From positions 62,001 to 126,000 of the forward strand of contig DUMB01000040.1 in the NCBI GenBank assembly GCA_012840085.1: a stretch of 64,000 nt of DNA, written 5' to 3'. How positions within the stretch are numbered: position 1 is the first letter of the stretch; each line of letters begins with the position of its first letter. A program made the position numbers and the translations under genes. The stretch comes from Clostridiaceae bacterium. GTDB taxonomy: Bacteria; Bacillota; Clostridia; Acetivibrionales; DUMB01. Below, in pieces: positions 27,301 to 36,314 of the stretch. The notes beneath the pieces are model-generated. The model made no database searches. It was not told where the DNA came from and saw nothing but the letters and a program-made list of their open reading frames with translations.

Positions 27301-27726
27301 ATAATAGGTTGCAAGGCACATTTGTAACAAAGAATATTTAGAACAATACATATTAGAACAATACATATTTAAAACTAAATGTATTTAGGGCAAGGTACAT
27401 TGGGAACAAAATATATTTAGAAATAAGATGTATATGGAACACAACCTATAGTAAATCAGGATATATAGTAAATAAGATATACAGTAAATAAGATTTTAAT
27501 ATATACAATAGTCAATAAGTTATATAATAAATAAGTTATATAGTAAATATAAGTAAAAGGTATATAAACAGGCATATCACATATTGAATAAGACAGATAA
27601 TGAATAAGGCATTTATTTAATAGGGCATATTGTTTAAGATATGCATTCTAAAGACAATATAGTAAGAAATAGTTAGTGAGAAATAGTTCATAAGAGATAT
27701 AACTAAAGACAAATAACTAATAAAAC
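27301..27726. repeat. Degenerate short tandem repeats (about 16-18 bp period)
   Basis: Variants of agtaaataagatatat recur many times around 27440-27600. Another set, gaacaatacatatt, recurs at 27340-27420. Units differ by a few bases each, so this is an old, decayed array. No spacers of constant length and no direct-repeat identity as in CRISPR. Confidence 0.6.
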
Positions 27727-27732
27727 AAATAA

Positions 27733-27781
27733 GGAACAGTTCTCAACCGGAAGCACTGCATCCCGTCCGGAGAACTGTCCC
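27733..27781 (-). terminator. Hairpin terminator after trmFO
   Basis: On the coding (minus) strand GGGACAGTTCTC pairs with GAGAACTGTTCC over 12 bp with one G-U pair, and a short inner CGGA/TCCG stem sits in the loop. The tail TTATTTGTTTT is moderately T-rich. On the other strand the stem is followed by TTTTTGTTTTTT, so it may work in both directions. Confidence 0.6.
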
Positions 27782-27818
27782 CCCTTTTTGTTTTTTGGTT
27801 TTGCTTCAGGTTTTACCT

Positions 27819-29147
27819 TCAGCTTTCATTTAGCTCTGATAGCTCCGAAACCATCTTTTTAATTATATCTAAGGATCTGGAGGCGATTTTTTGGTTTTTC
27901 TCCTGTTTGTTTCTTGTCTTGATTCCCAGCTGCGTCATTAAGCCAAAATTTATATTCATAGGCTGGAAGTCTTTTACATAATTACTTGATATATAGTGAC
28001 CTAATGCACCAATTGCGGTCTCAGCAGGAAAAACCACCTTATCCTTTCCCATGGCATCCATTGCTGCATTTATTCCTGCCACAAGACCTGAAGAAGCAGA
28101 CTCTACATAGCCTTCTACACCTGTAATCTGTCCGGCAAAATAAATGTTTTTTCTGGTTTTCATATTGTATGTAGGTTCAAGAAGTCCCGGTGAGTTAATA
28201 TATGTATTTCTGTGCATTACACCATATCTGACAAACTCTGCATTCTCCAGTCCTGGTATAAGCCTGAATATCCTCTTTTGTTCAGGCCATTTCAAATGAG
28301 TTTGAAATCCTACTATATTATAGAGCGTCCCCTCTGAATTATCCTGTCTCAACTGTACCACAGCATAAGGTTCTTTTCCTGTAGCCGGGTCCAAAAGTCC
28401 TACAGGTTTTAGAGGACCAAAGCGCAAAGTATCATATCCTCTTTTAGCCATGCATTCAACCGGCATACAGCCTTCGAAGACGCGGTCATCCTCAAAATCC
28501 TTCATCTCAACTGTTTCAGCATTGACAAGCTCATTCCAAAAGAGGTCATACTGCTCCTTATTCATGGGACAGTTCAAATAATCTTCAGTACCTCTCCCAT
28601 ATCTAGATGCTCTGAAAACTTTATTCATATCAATGGATTCATAAGTTACGATAGGTGCAGCTGCATCAAAAAAGAACAGATATCTGTTTCCTACTATCCC
28701 CTTAAGATATTCTGAAAAGGTTTCTGATGTAAGGGGACCCGTAGCCACTATGCATATTTCATCTTCAGGAAGCTGCTTAACTTCTTCATTAATAATCTCT
28801 ATATTTTCATTGCGGGATATTTCATTCGTTACTGCCTGTGAAAATTTAATACGGTCTACGGCAAGTGCACCACCGGCAGGAACTTTTGTCGCATATGCAC
28901 ACTTCATTATCAGTGAATCGAGCAGCAGCATTTCCTGCTTAAGCAAGCCAACTGCATTCTCCAGTCTGTCTGAACGCAGTGAATTGCTGCACACCAGCTC
29001 TGCAAAAGTGTCCAAATGATGAGCTGGTGTATATTTATGGGGCTTCATTTCATATAACTTAACTTTTATTCCTCTCTTGGCAACCTGCCATGCAGCTTCG
29101 CATCCGGCAAGTCCTGCTCCTATTATGTTGACATGATGTACTGACAT
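27819..29147 (-). CDS. trmFO: tRNA (uracil-54,C5)-methyltransferase TrmFO
   Basis: The 442-residue flavoprotein uses methylenetetrahydrofolate to make ribothymidine at position 54 of tRNA. It has the FAD-binding [11 protein letters not shown] at 11-21, the [10 protein letters not shown] motif with one conserved cysteine near residue 53, and [12 protein letters not shown] with the second. The FAD tail [13 protein letters not shown] completes the fold. It follows topA by 12 bases, an arrangement common in Firmicutes. Length is typical. Confidence 0.96.
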   Translation of the reverse strand: MSVHHVNIIGAGLAGCEAAWQVAKRGIKVKLYEMKPHKYTPAHHLDTFAELVCSNSLRSDRLENAVGLLKQEMLLLDSLIMKCAYATKVPAGGALAVDRIKFSQAVTNEISRNENIEIINEEVKQLPEDEICIVATGPLTSETFSEYLKGIVGNRYLFFFDAAAPIVTYESIDMNKVFRASRYGRGTEDYLNCPMNKEQYDLFWNELVNAETVEMKDFEDDRVFEGCMPVECMAKRGYDTLRFGPLKPVGLLDPATGKEPYAVVQLRQDNSEGTLYNIVGFQTHLKWPEQKRIFRLIPGLENAEFVRYGVMHRNTYINSPGLLEPTYNMKTRKNIYFAGQITGVEGYVESASSGLVAGINAAMDAMGKDKVVFPAETAIGALGHYISSNYVKDFQPMNINFGLMTQLGIKTRNKQEKNQKIASRSLDIIKKMVSELSELNES

Positions 29148-29159
29148 CTTTATATTATT

Positions 29160-31250
29160 TTACTTCTCCTTTTCTTCTTCTCTTTCATAATCGCATTTCT
29201 CATTGCTGCATTTTATAACTGACTTTTTGCCTGAAAACTTTTTAGCTAAAAAACTGCCGCATTTTGGACAGTTCCCTTTAATAGGCATATCCCATGTCAT
29301 AAAGTCGCAAGTTGGATTGTTTTCACATCCGTAATATTTTCTTCCCTTTTTTGTTTTCTTAATCATAACCTTTCCACCGCATTTGGGGCAGTTAACACCG
29401 GCCTCTTCCAGTATTGGCCTGGCATTTCTGCATTCGGGAAATCCGGGACACGCCAAAAACTTACCATACTTCCCATGCTTGATGACCATATTGCGGCCAC
29501 ATTTTTCACATTTAATATCAGTAACTTCTTCAGGAAGCTCAACCTGCCCTATCTTGGATTCTGCTTCCTGAATATCCAGTTTAAACTGGTCATAGAAATC
29601 CTTAAGCAAGCTGTTCCACTGTACATTGCCTTCCTCAACTTCATCAAGCTTACTTTCAAGCTGGGCGGTAAACTGCACATCAACAATGTCCTTGAAATAG
29701 GTTTTCATGATATCGGTAACTATTTTACCCAATTCTGTAGGCACAAGATACTTTTTATCTTTTTCAACGTACCCGCGGGCAATAATAGTAGTTATTATCG
29801 GCGCATAAGTACTTGGTCTTCCTATACCCTTTTCCTCAAGAGCTTTTACAAGTGTCGCTTCAGTGTATCTCTGAGGAGGCTGTGTAAAGTGTTGTTTGGG
29901 TTCAATTTTTCTTACATCAAGCTCTTCACCTTCTGCAAGCTCAGGAATGTTTGACTCATCTTCTTCCTGTTCATCGTCCCTGCCTTCTATATATACTGCC
30001 ATGAATCCCTGGAACTTTATTTGGGAGCCATTTGCTTTGAATATATAGTCTCCGGCAGCAATATCTGCACTTATAGTATCATATACTGCAGAAGCCATCT
30101 GGCTGGCTACAAATCTCTCCCATATAAGCTTATAAAGCTTATATTGGTCATTTGTCAGCGAAGTCTTAATGGAGTCAGGTTCCAAATTTACATAAGAAGG
30201 CCTGATTGCCTCATGGGCATCTTGCGAAGACGATTTATTCTTATATACTTTTTCCTCTTTAGGTAAATATGCTTCTCCAAATTTTTCTTTAATTAGTTTT
30301 CTTGCTTCATCTCTTGCATCAGCCGATATTCTTGTAGAATCGGTACGAATATATGTTACAAGACCAACCGGGCCCATTTCTTTAATATTTATACCTTCAT
30401 AAAGCTGCTGTGCAATCATCATTGTCTTTTTCGTAGGAAATCCCAGTTTTCTTGATGCTTCCTGCTGCAATGTACTCGTTATGAATGGAGGAGCAGGAGT
30501 TCTCTTCTTCTCCCCTTTTTTTATTTTATTAACACTAAATTTTTCTCCTTCAATATTGTTCAGAATATCCTGAACTTGTTTTTCATTTTTTAGCTCTATT
30601 TTCCCTTTTAAATCTCCATAAAACTTGGCTTCAAATGTAGAACGTTTCTTTTGTTGCGAAAGCTTGGCAGTTATGCTCCAATACTCTTCAGGCACAAAGT
30701 TTTCTATTTCTTCCTCTCTGTCACATATGATACGAGTAGCGACAGACTGTACCCTTCCTGCGCTTAGTCCTTTCCTTACTTTTCGCCACAAAAGAGGACT
30801 TATTTTATAACCGACAATCCTGTCAAGAATTCTTCTTGCCTGTTGTGCATCAACCAGATTCATATCTATTTGTCTTGGAGACTTTAACGAATTAAGAACT
30901 GCGTTCTTAGTAATCTCATTAAATGTAATCCTGCATTTTTCACTTTCATCAATATTCAAAATATATGCCAGATGCCAGGAAATAGCTTCACCTTCGCGAT
31001 CGGGGTCAGTTGCAAGATATACTTTTTTTGCATTTTTTGCTTCCTTTTTTAGTTTGCTTATTACTTCTCCCTTTCCTCTTATTGTTATGTATTTAGGCTC
31101 AAAATTATTATCTATATCAACCCCCATCTGGCTTTTGGGGAGGTCTCTTATATGTCCTACAGAAGCAAATACTTTGAAATCCTTTCCCAGAAATCTCCCT
31201 ATGGTATTAGCCTTTGCGGGTGATTCCACTATTACCAAATTATTAGCCAT
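29160..31250 (-). CDS. topA: DNA topoisomerase I (type IA)
   Basis: The 696-residue enzyme has a TOPRIM domain (VESPAKANTIGRFLG at the N-terminus, DPDREGEAISWH near 110) and the catalytic tyrosine in YIRTDSTRIS near residue 300. Three C-terminal four-cysteine zinc ribbons begin CEKCGRN, CPKCGGK and CPKCGSF. It relaxes negative supercoils. The ATG follows GGAGG at ideal spacing. A strong promoter lies in the gap before it. Confidence 0.97.
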   Translation of the reverse strand: MANNLVIVESPAKANTIGRFLGKDFKVFASVGHIRDLPKSQMGVDIDNNFEPKYITIRGKGEVISKLKKEAKNAKKVYLATDPDREGEAISWHLAYILNIDESEKCRITFNEITKNAVLNSLKSPRQIDMNLVDAQQARRILDRIVGYKISPLLWRKVRKGLSAGRVQSVATRIICDREEEIENFVPEEYWSITAKLSQQKKRSTFEAKFYGDLKGKIELKNEKQVQDILNNIEGEKFSVNKIKKGEKKRTPAPPFITSTLQQEASRKLGFPTKKTMMIAQQLYEGINIKEMGPVGLVTYIRTDSTRISADARDEARKLIKEKFGEAYLPKEEKVYKNKSSSQDAHEAIRPSYVNLEPDSIKTSLTNDQYKLYKLIWERFVASQMASAVYDTISADIAAGDYIFKANGSQIKFQGFMAVYIEGRDDEQEEDESNIPELAEGEELDVRKIEPKQHFTQPPQRYTEATLVKALEEKGIGRPSTYAPIITTIIARGYVEKDKKYLVPTELGKIVTDIMKTYFKDIVDVQFTAQLESKLDEVEEGNVQWNSLLKDFYDQFKLDIQEAESKIGQVELPEEVTDIKCEKCGRNMVIKHGKYGKFLACPGFPECRNARPILEEAGVNCPKCGGKVMIKKTKKGRKYYGCENNPTCDFMTWDMPIKGNCPKCGSFLAKKFSGKKSVIKCSNEKCDYEREEEKEK

Positions 31251-31333
31251 TCCGGTCCTCCATTCTCTGAATTGTTATCTGAACTGTTACGTTTATATTT
31301 GAACCTTTTTTTTGCTTTTTATTCACCTCTTTG

Positions 31334-31362
31334 ATTTTAAATTCTGCTTTTTTAAATGTCAA
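31334..31362 (-). promoter_or_regulatory. Promoter of topA-trmFO
   Basis: On the minus strand a perfect TTGACA and TAAAAT (5 of 6) are exactly 17 bases apart. They lie just after the dprA stop and about 85 bases before the topA ATG. This is the best promoter match in the window. Confidence 0.6.
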
Positions 31363-31369
31363 TCATTAT

Positions 31370-32494
31370 CTACTTTCGTAAACGGAACATTTTTCCGGGA
31401 AACTGCTCTACCAAGCCTTTTATCTCCAACATTGACAGGTTTGAACTGGCATTCTGAATATCCAAACCACTTTTTGCTGATATATTATCTATGTGAAGAG
31501 GGCCATTTGACAAACAATTGATTATTTTGACCTCTTCTTCAGTAAAGATAGGGTAAATTTCATTGTCATACATATCTTTATTATCATTGTGGCAGGTGTC
31601 TTCCTCTATTAAATCTGCTAAATCTAATCCATTCAATTCTTCAAGAATATCTTTTACATTCGTTACAATTTTTGCTCCTTCCTTTATTAACTTGTTTGTC
31701 CCTTTGCTGAGCCTGCTATTTATGTTTCCTGGAACTGCAAAAACTTCTCTTCCCTGCTCCAGGGCAAACTCTGCGGTTATCAGTGAGCCGCTTTTTTCGC
31801 CGGCCTCTATAACTGTCACTCCCATTGACAGACCGCTTATAATTCTGTTTCTTGCCGGGAAATTTCCTCTCATCGGAGGTGTCCCCGGCGCATATTCAGA
31901 AATTATTGCCCCTGAATATATAATTCTTTCCATCAGATCCTGGTTATCCGGAGGATAAGCTATATCCGGTCCACAGCCAAGTACTGCAATCGTCCTCCCT
32001 CCTGACTTTAATGCTCCTTCATGAGCAGATGAATCTATACCTCTTGCCAGGCCACTTACAACCGTAATGCCTCTCTTTGCAACTTCCCCTGCCAATATCT
32101 TTGCAATAGTATTACCATAGTCAGTAGCATTTCTTGACCCGACAAAAGCAATAGCTTTCTCGTCTGCACCTAGAGTCCCTCTGACATAAATGACCATTGG
32201 AGGATCATAAATATTTCTAAGAAGTACGGGATATGATTCATCTATTATTCTTATTACTTTTATATTTAATTTATAGATTGTTTCCATGTGTTTTTCTGCC
32301 AGAACTTTTAATGGGTAGCTTACAATTTGTTGGATCATTTCCCGGGACAAAAAATGAACTTTCTCAAGCTCTTCTCTTTTAGAATACCATAAATTGCGAG
32401 GACTTCCAAACATCTCAATCAATTGCTCACTTCTTTTTGAGCCTATTCCCGGTAGTGTACTTAGCCATACCCAATATTTTAAATCCTCCGTCAT
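31370..32494 (-). CDS. dprA: DNA processing protein DprA (Smf)
   Basis: The 374-residue protein has an N-terminal helix-hairpin-helix region (LPGIGSKRSEQL). The DprA Rossmann fold follows, with VGSRNATDYG, VVSGLARGIDSSAHEGAL and REVFAVPGN, then a C-terminal winged-helix domain (about 305-370). DprA loads RecA on incoming single-stranded DNA during transformation. It lies 24 bases after yifB (comM-like), and both belong to DNA-uptake gene sets. ATG follows a G-rich site. Confidence 0.95.
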   Translation of the reverse strand: MTEDLKYWVWLSTLPGIGSKRSEQLIEMFGSPRNLWYSKREELEKVHFLSREMIQQIVSYPLKVLAEKHMETIYKLNIKVIRIIDESYPVLLRNIYDPPMVIYVRGTLGADEKAIAFVGSRNATDYGNTIAKILAGEVAKRGITVVSGLARGIDSSAHEGALKSGGRTIAVLGCGPDIAYPPDNQDLMERIIYSGAIISEYAPGTPPMRGNFPARNRIISGLSMGVTVIEAGEKSGSLITAEFALEQGREVFAVPGNINSRLSKGTNKLIKEGAKIVTNVKDILEELNGLDLADLIEEDTCHNDNKDMYDNEIYPIFTEEEVKIINCLSNGPLHIDNISAKSGLDIQNASSNLSMLEIKGLVEQFPGKMFRLRK

Positions 32495-32518
32495 ATTTAT
32501 CCCCCTATATAAGGCAAA

Positions 32519-34069
32519 CTACCAGTATCTTTTTAAATTACCGGCAAAACGTCTATCCAGGCTTCTATATTGGATTGCTTCCGCAAGATGACATGGCTTT
32601 ATATCTTCGCTTTCATCAATATCAGCAATCGTTCTGGAAACTTTCAGTATTCTATGATGTGCCCTTGCACTTAAGCCCAGTTTTTCAAATGCATCCTTCA
32701 GCAATCTGCTGCCCTTTTCATCAATTTTGCAGAAACGGTCTATCATCGCTGGCTGCAATTGAGAATTTGAATATATATTCAATCCCTTGTACCTTTCCAA
32801 CTGAATCTGTCTTGCTTTGCTCACTCTTGATCTTATAAGGCTGGAATTTTCCTCTTCGTTTATACTGCTCAGTTCGTTGTATTTCACAGAAGCAACTTCT
32901 ATATGTATGTCTATCCTGTCAAGAAGTGGGCCTGACAACCTTCCGAGATACTGCTGTATCTGTTTTGGAGTACAAGTGCACATTTTGCTCTCATCAATAA
33001 GATTACCGCATTTACACGGATTAGCCGCACATACAAGCATTACCTGCGCCGGATATTCAATACTTGCATTCAATCTTGATATTGTCACGATTCCGTCTTC
33101 AAGAGGCTGGCGCAAGACCTCAAGTGCTTCTTTGCTGAATTCAGGTATCTCATCAAGAAAAAGGACACCATAATGTGCAAGACTCACTTCGCCTGGTCTT
33201 GGATATTTACCTCCGCCGACAAGACTGGTAGCTGAAATTGTATGATGAGGACTTCGGAAAGGCCTGTATGTTATTAAGGAAGTTTTTGGCGGCAAAAGTC
33301 CTGCAATGCTGTGTATCTTTGTAACCTCAAGGGCTTCCTCAAAAGAAAGAGAAGGCAGTATTGTAGGCAGCCTGCGTGCAAGCATAGTCTTTCCTGATCC
33401 GGGAGATCCAATTAATATGCAGTTATGGCTTCCTGAAGCAGCTATCTCAAGAGCCCTTTTAACATTTTTCTGTCCCTTGACATCTGCAAAGTCAACATTA
33501 TAAACTTTATTATCATTAAAAATAGCATCAACATCTGTAAAATATGCTCTTATCTCTCTTTCTCCGTTTAGATGCTCAACAACTTCTCGCAGATTTTTTA
33601 CCGGCAGAACGAAAATTCCCTTCACAATTGCTGCTTCATCTGCATTTTCATGATTAACAATCAGATATTCAATGCCGTTTTTTAATGCGCACATTGCCAT
33701 TGGGAGCATACCTCTTACAGGCTTGACCTCTCCGTCAAGCGACAGCTCTCCTATAAACATATATTTATCAAGCATTGTATTGCATATCTGGTTTGTAGCA
33801 GCCATAATGCCGACAGCTGCCGCAAGATCAAAAGAGGACCCTTCTTTTCTCAGGTTTGCAGGTGCAAGATTAATTGTTATCCTTTTTGTCGGGAATTCAA
33901 GGCCAGTATTACGTATTGCAGCTCTTACCCTTTCTTTTGATTCTTTAACTGCCACATCCCCCATCCCAACAATCTCAAAAGACGGTATTCCACTGCTTAT
34001 ATCCGTCTCCACCTCTACCACATATCCATTAATTCCCAACAACCCACAGCTTTTAACCTTAGACAGCAT
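32519..34069 (-). CDS. YifB/ComM family Mg-chelatase-like AAA+ ATPase
   Basis: An N-terminal Lon-protease-like/S5 fold domain (about 1-170) precedes an AAA+ module with Walker A GSPGSGKTMLARR and Walker B LFLDEIPEF. A cysteine-rich insert follows (CAANPCKCGN, then CTCTP), and then the C-terminal helical domain. ComM-type proteins act as branch-migration helicases in natural transformation. The ATG at 34069 has GAGAGG at 8 bases; the ATG two codons earlier is too close to it. Confidence 0.93.
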   Translation of the reverse strand: MLSKVKSCGLLGINGYVVEVETDISSGIPSFEIVGMGDVAVKESKERVRAAIRNTGLEFPTKRITINLAPANLRKEGSSFDLAAAVGIMAATNQICNTMLDKYMFIGELSLDGEVKPVRGMLPMAMCALKNGIEYLIVNHENADEAAIVKGIFVLPVKNLREVVEHLNGEREIRAYFTDVDAIFNDNKVYNVDFADVKGQKNVKRALEIAASGSHNCILIGSPGSGKTMLARRLPTILPSLSFEEALEVTKIHSIAGLLPPKTSLITYRPFRSPHHTISATSLVGGGKYPRPGEVSLAHYGVLFLDEIPEFSKEALEVLRQPLEDGIVTISRLNASIEYPAQVMLVCAANPCKCGNLIDESKMCTCTPKQIQQYLGRLSGPLLDRIDIHIEVASVKYNELSSINEEENSSLIRSRVSKARQIQLERYKGLNIYSNSQLQPAMIDRFCKIDEKGSRLLKDAFEKLGLSARAHHRILKVSRTIADIDESEDIKPCHLAEAIQYRSLDRRFAGNLKRYW

Positions 34070-34115
34070 TAGCATATCCTCTCTTTTTTCTTACAGTTCG
34101 TTAAAATCTTACTAT

Positions 34116-34144
34116 ATTATACAATTATTTACAATATTATTCAA
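34116..34144 (-). promoter_or_regulatory. Promoter of yifB-dprA
   Basis: On the minus strand TTGAAT and a perfect TATAAT are 17 bases apart, about 45 bases before the yifB start. The position just past the terminators of the carboxylase operon fits a new transcription unit. Confidence 0.55.
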
Positions 34145-34155
34145 CACCAAAAAAT

Positions 34156-34174
34156 AAAAAAACCTTTAGGGTTT
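34156..34174 (-). terminator. Weak second hairpin after the carboxylase operon
   Basis: AAACC pairs with GGTTT around a short loop, and a long T run follows on the minus strand. The stem is only 5 bp; it may be a backup to the stronger terminator nearby. Confidence 0.3.
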
Positions 34175-34219
34175 CTTTCTTATAAATTATGGGTTTATTA
34201 ATTTACAGGCTTTAGCCAT

Positions 34220-34281
34220 AAAAAAACACCTTTTCGTTAAAATTAGAGTTGTTCAAGCTACTAAAATAACGCGAAAAGGTG
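34220..34281 (-). terminator. Terminator of the carboxyltransferase operon
   Basis: CACCTTTTCG pairs with CGAAAAGGTG over 10 bp around a large loop that itself pairs partly, followed on the minus strand by TTTTTTT. It lies about 80 bases after the oadA-like stop. Confidence 0.75.
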
Positions 34282-34363
34282 ATTTTTTACACTACGTCAA
34301 AATCAATATTTATATTACTGAATAATCATTATCTATATTACTGCATAATCAGCATTAGCAAAA

Positions 34364-35806
34364 TTATACAGGATGTGTCCTGTCCTCATAATTGACCATG
34401 TCAGTTTCAATTTTGTACTTTTGTGCCTGGCGGAATTTGAAAAACTTCTCCGCAACCTGTGGGAACAATGCATATGAAAGTACATCTTCGTCCTGTTCCA
34501 TGTACTGCTTCATCTCAGATTTAATCTTTTCAAGTTCTGGCTCAATCAAATCCGCCGGCCTGCATGTAATAGGTTTCTCATCTTTAAGGATTTTCTTAGT
34601 TATTTCTTCAGGAATTGGAGCAGGTGTTTTACCGTACTCGCCTTTTACAAGAGCTTTTGACTCCTTAGGTACCATTTTGTACCTCTCCCCGGCAATTACG
34701 TTCATAACAGCCTGAGTACCAACAATCTGGCTTGTAGGTGTTACAAGCGGAGGATAACCGAAGTCTTCCCTAACTCTTGGAACTTCCTTAAGAACTTCCT
34801 CAAACAAATCAAGTTTATTCGCCTGCTTAAGCTGTGAAACAAGATTTGAAAGCATTCCACCAGGAACCTGATAAATTAAAGTATTCACATCTACGCCCAT
34901 TACCTTTTGATCCAAAAGACCGCTTTGTACATATTTTTCCTTGATGGGCCTGAAATAATCGGCTATTTCACTTAACAGTCCAATGTCTAATCCTGTATCA
35001 TACGGTGTATCTTTTAATGTAGCAACCAACGGCTCAGTTGGCGGCTGTGAAGTTCCCATTGACATAGGTGATATTGCACAGTCAACTATATCGCAACCGG
35101 CTTCAATAGCCTTAAGATATGTCATTGATGCAACACCGCTGGTATAATGGGTGTGTAACTGAATGGGAACTTTAATACTCTTCTTAAGTGCTTTTACCAA
35201 ATCATATGCAGCATATGGAACTAAGAGCCCAGCCATGTCCTTTATACATATTGAATCTGCGCCCATATCCACGAGCTGTTTTGCAAGGTTTACAAAATAC
35301 TCAAGGTTGTGAACAGGACTTATTGTATAACTTACAGCTGCCTGAGCATGGCCGCCTTCCTTTTTACATGCCTTTATTGCTGTCTCTATATTTCTGGGGT
35401 CGTTTAATGCGTCAAATATTCTGATGACATCTATTCCGTTGGCAATAGCTTTCTGAACAAAATACTCGACCACATCATCAGCATAATGCTTATATCCAAG
35501 GAGGTTTTGTCCCCTTAACAGCATTTGCAATTTTGTATTTTTCACATGTTTGCGTATTATTCTAAGTCTTTCCCATGGATCCTCATTCAGAAATCTGAGG
35601 CATGAATCAAAAGTTGCACCGCCCCAGCACTCTAATGAATTATAGCCAACCTTATCCAATTTATCTAAAATGGGAAGCATTTCCTCAGTTGTCATTCTTG
35701 TTGCAATAAGTGACTGATGAGCATCCCTTAAAACAGTTTCAGTTATTTTAACTTTTGGCGCTTTATTTTTTGGCACATTATCTCTTGGCACATTATCTTT
35801 TGCCAT
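34364..35806 (-). CDS. Pyruvate/oxaloacetate carboxyltransferase (OadA / transcarboxylase 5S-like)
   Basis: The 480-residue protein has an HMGL-like TIM barrel with the metal aspartate in RDAHQS (Asp28), CIKDMAG holding the lysine that becomes carboxylated, and the metal pair in LHTHYT. The C-terminal PYC/OADA domain follows (about 300-470). There is no biotin domain; the carrier is the separate gene upstream. It would move carboxyl groups between biotin and pyruvate/oxaloacetate. The first 17 residues form a repeat (KDNVP, RDNVP, KNKAP). GGAGG precedes the ATG. Confidence 0.9.
   Translation of the reverse strand: MAKDNVPRDNVPKNKAPKVKITETVLRDAHQSLIATRMTTEEMLPILDKLDKVGYNSLECWGGATFDSCLRFLNEDPWERLRIIRKHVKNTKLQMLLRGQNLLGYKHYADDVVEYFVQKAIANGIDVIRIFDALNDPRNIETAIKACKKEGGHAQAAVSYTISPVHNLEYFVNLAKQLVDMGADSICIKDMAGLLVPYAAYDLVKALKKSIKVPIQLHTHYTSGVASMTYLKAIEAGCDIVDCAISPMSMGTSQPPTEPLVATLKDTPYDTGLDIGLLSEIADYFRPIKEKYVQSGLLDQKVMGVDVNTLIYQVPGGMLSNLVSQLKQANKLDLFEEVLKEVPRVREDFGYPPLVTPTSQIVGTQAVMNVIAGERYKMVPKESKALVKGEYGKTPAPIPEEITKKILKDEKPITCRPADLIEPELEKIKSEMKQYMEQDEDVLSYALFPQVAEKFFKFRQAQKYKIETDMVNYEDRTHPV
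35756..35800. repeat. 15-bp tandem repeat at the oadA-like N-terminus (3 units)
   Basis: Three in-frame units encode KDNVP, RDNVP and KNKAP directly after Met-Ala. The first two differ by one base; the third has drifted. The conserved enzyme fold begins after it, so the repeat is an added tail. Confidence 0.85.
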
Positions 35807-35849
35807 TGCCTTGCTGCCTCCTTACATTAGAATTTATTTGTCCCTTCAT

Positions 35850-36275
35850 TTATATCATAGAAAGAAGAACATCTCCTGCATTCACCGATGCACCTTTAGA
35901 AACATTTATGGAAGCAATTTTTCCGTCATTAGGAGCAACTATTTCGTTTTCCATCTTCATAGCTTCAAGAATCAATAAAACTTGTCCCTTCTTAACAACA
36001 TCACCGGCATTTACAATAACGTTCAGTATTGTCCCCGGCATTGGAGCAGTAATAGCTTTTGCCCCGGCAGGAACTTCATTGGATACTTTTGGCTCAGGTG
36101 CAGCAGCTTTTGGTGCTGGCGCAGGAGCCGGTGCCGGTGCAGCAGGTGAAGCTGTTGGTGCAGCAGCAGGTGCCGTTGCCACCTGTACGCTCTGTGAAGC
36201 AGCACTACCGTCTCTTATTTCTTCAACTTCTACTTCATATTGATTACCATTAACTTTTATCAAAAACTTTTTCAT
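35850..36275 (-). CDS. Biotin carboxyl carrier protein
   Basis: The 141-residue protein has a short beta-rich N-terminus, an Ala/Pro-rich flexible linker (about 33-63) and a biotinyl domain with the attachment lysine Lys107 in EAMKMEN. It carries the carboxyl group between the two transferase subunits encoded on each side. ATG follows GGGAGG. The layout matches the 1.3S subunit of transcarboxylase and the gamma-type carriers of decarboxylases. Confidence 0.95.
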   Translation of the reverse strand: MKKFLIKVNGNQYEVEVEEIRDGSAASQSVQVATAPAAAPTASPAAPAPAPAPAPKAAAPEPKVSNEVPAGAKAITAPMPGTILNVIVNAGDVVKKGQVLLILEAMKMENEIVAPNDGKIASINVSKGASVNAGDVLLSMI

Positions 36276-36314
36276 TGTAAAGCCTCCCTCAAATATTTTC
36301 CAATAGAGTTTTTC

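Larger units (their letters stand above)
26956..27818. other. 863-bp AT-rich intergenic region between flgB and trmFO
   Basis: No gene is visible. From the trmFO side it contains a hairpin terminator, then over 400 bases of degenerate short tandem repeats, then the likely flgB promoter and a leader of roughly 120 bases. I looked for a c-di-GMP riboswitch in the leader because some clostridia have one before flgB; its conserved cores were not seen. A 10-base palindrome AATCATGATT lies at 27160-27169. Confidence 0.7.

Noticed and set aside
36023..36253. Additional frames over the Ala/Pro-rich linker of the biotin carrier
   Set aside because: The low-complexity GC-rich codons open all frames there; these are shadows of the real gene.
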